Of a stretch of DNA of 5,272 nt, positions 5,249 through 5,272 are shown in pieces. Below the pieces are notes generated by a model, which did not search any database, was not told where the DNA came from, and saw nothing but the letters and a program-made list of their open reading frames with translations. The stretch is from positions 1-5,272 of the forward strand of contig QKIM01000212.1 in the NCBI GenBank assembly GCA_003249585.1, in the 5' to 3' direction. How positions within the stretch are numbered: the first letter of the stretch is position 1; every line of letters begins with the position of its first letter. Made by a program: the position numbers and the translations under genes. This DNA is from Deltaproteobacteria bacterium. GTDB taxonomy: Bacteria; Myxococcota_A; Polyangia; HGW-17.

Positions 5249-5272
5249 GAATTGGCCCGTGCTGAGCAGGAC

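Overview
This is a GC-rich bacterial window (lower GC in the intergenic gaps). It carries one very large gene, a Ser/Thr protein kinase fused to WD40 repeats, with three short genes around it. The N-terminal pre-kinase domain, the DWG (rather than DFG) kinase motif, the MPPEQ activation-segment end, the single membrane span and the long WD40 tail together resemble kinases of Myxococcota and related former deltaproteobacteria, Planctomycetota and Acidobacteriota. The three short genes have strong AAGGAG-type ribosome binding sites and the first encodes a lipobox, so a Gram-negative-type member such as a myxococcal or deltaproteobacterial lineage is the preferred guess. This assignment is inference from protein style only.

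Layout. Bases 1-190 (minus) are the first 63 codons of a lipoprotein gene that runs off the left edge. Bases 191-333 are a divergent intergenic region with a minus-strand sigma70-like promoter and, on the plus side, an inverted repeat around a weak -10. Bases 334-573 (plus) encode an unrecognised 79-residue protein, followed at once by a strong hairpin with no U tract. Bases 574-734 hold that hairpin and an extended -10 promoter for the big gene. Bases 735-4907 (plus) encode a 1390-residue protein: N-terminal helical domain, acidic linker with five Thr-containing repeats, kinase domain, one transmembrane helix, helical stalk, 14 WD40 repeats (enough for two seven-bladed propellers) and a short conserved-looking tail. 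Bases 4908-5159 (minus) encode an 83-residue ribbon-helix-helix-like protein. It converges on the kinase, with the two stop codons abutting inside one palindrome, TGATCA. Bases 5160-5272 are its upstream region, with short repeats that could be an operator.

How the parts may work together (inference). The kinase looks like a complete single-gene membrane signalling device, with a cytoplasmic kinase and a WD40 scaffold predicted on the far side of the membrane. The Thr repeats beside the kinase are candidate autophosphorylation sites. The small regulator and the small unknown protein appear to be separate transcription units. Nothing in the sequence proves that they belong to the same pathway. 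No tRNA, rRNA, CRISPR array, insertion sequence or phage gene was seen.
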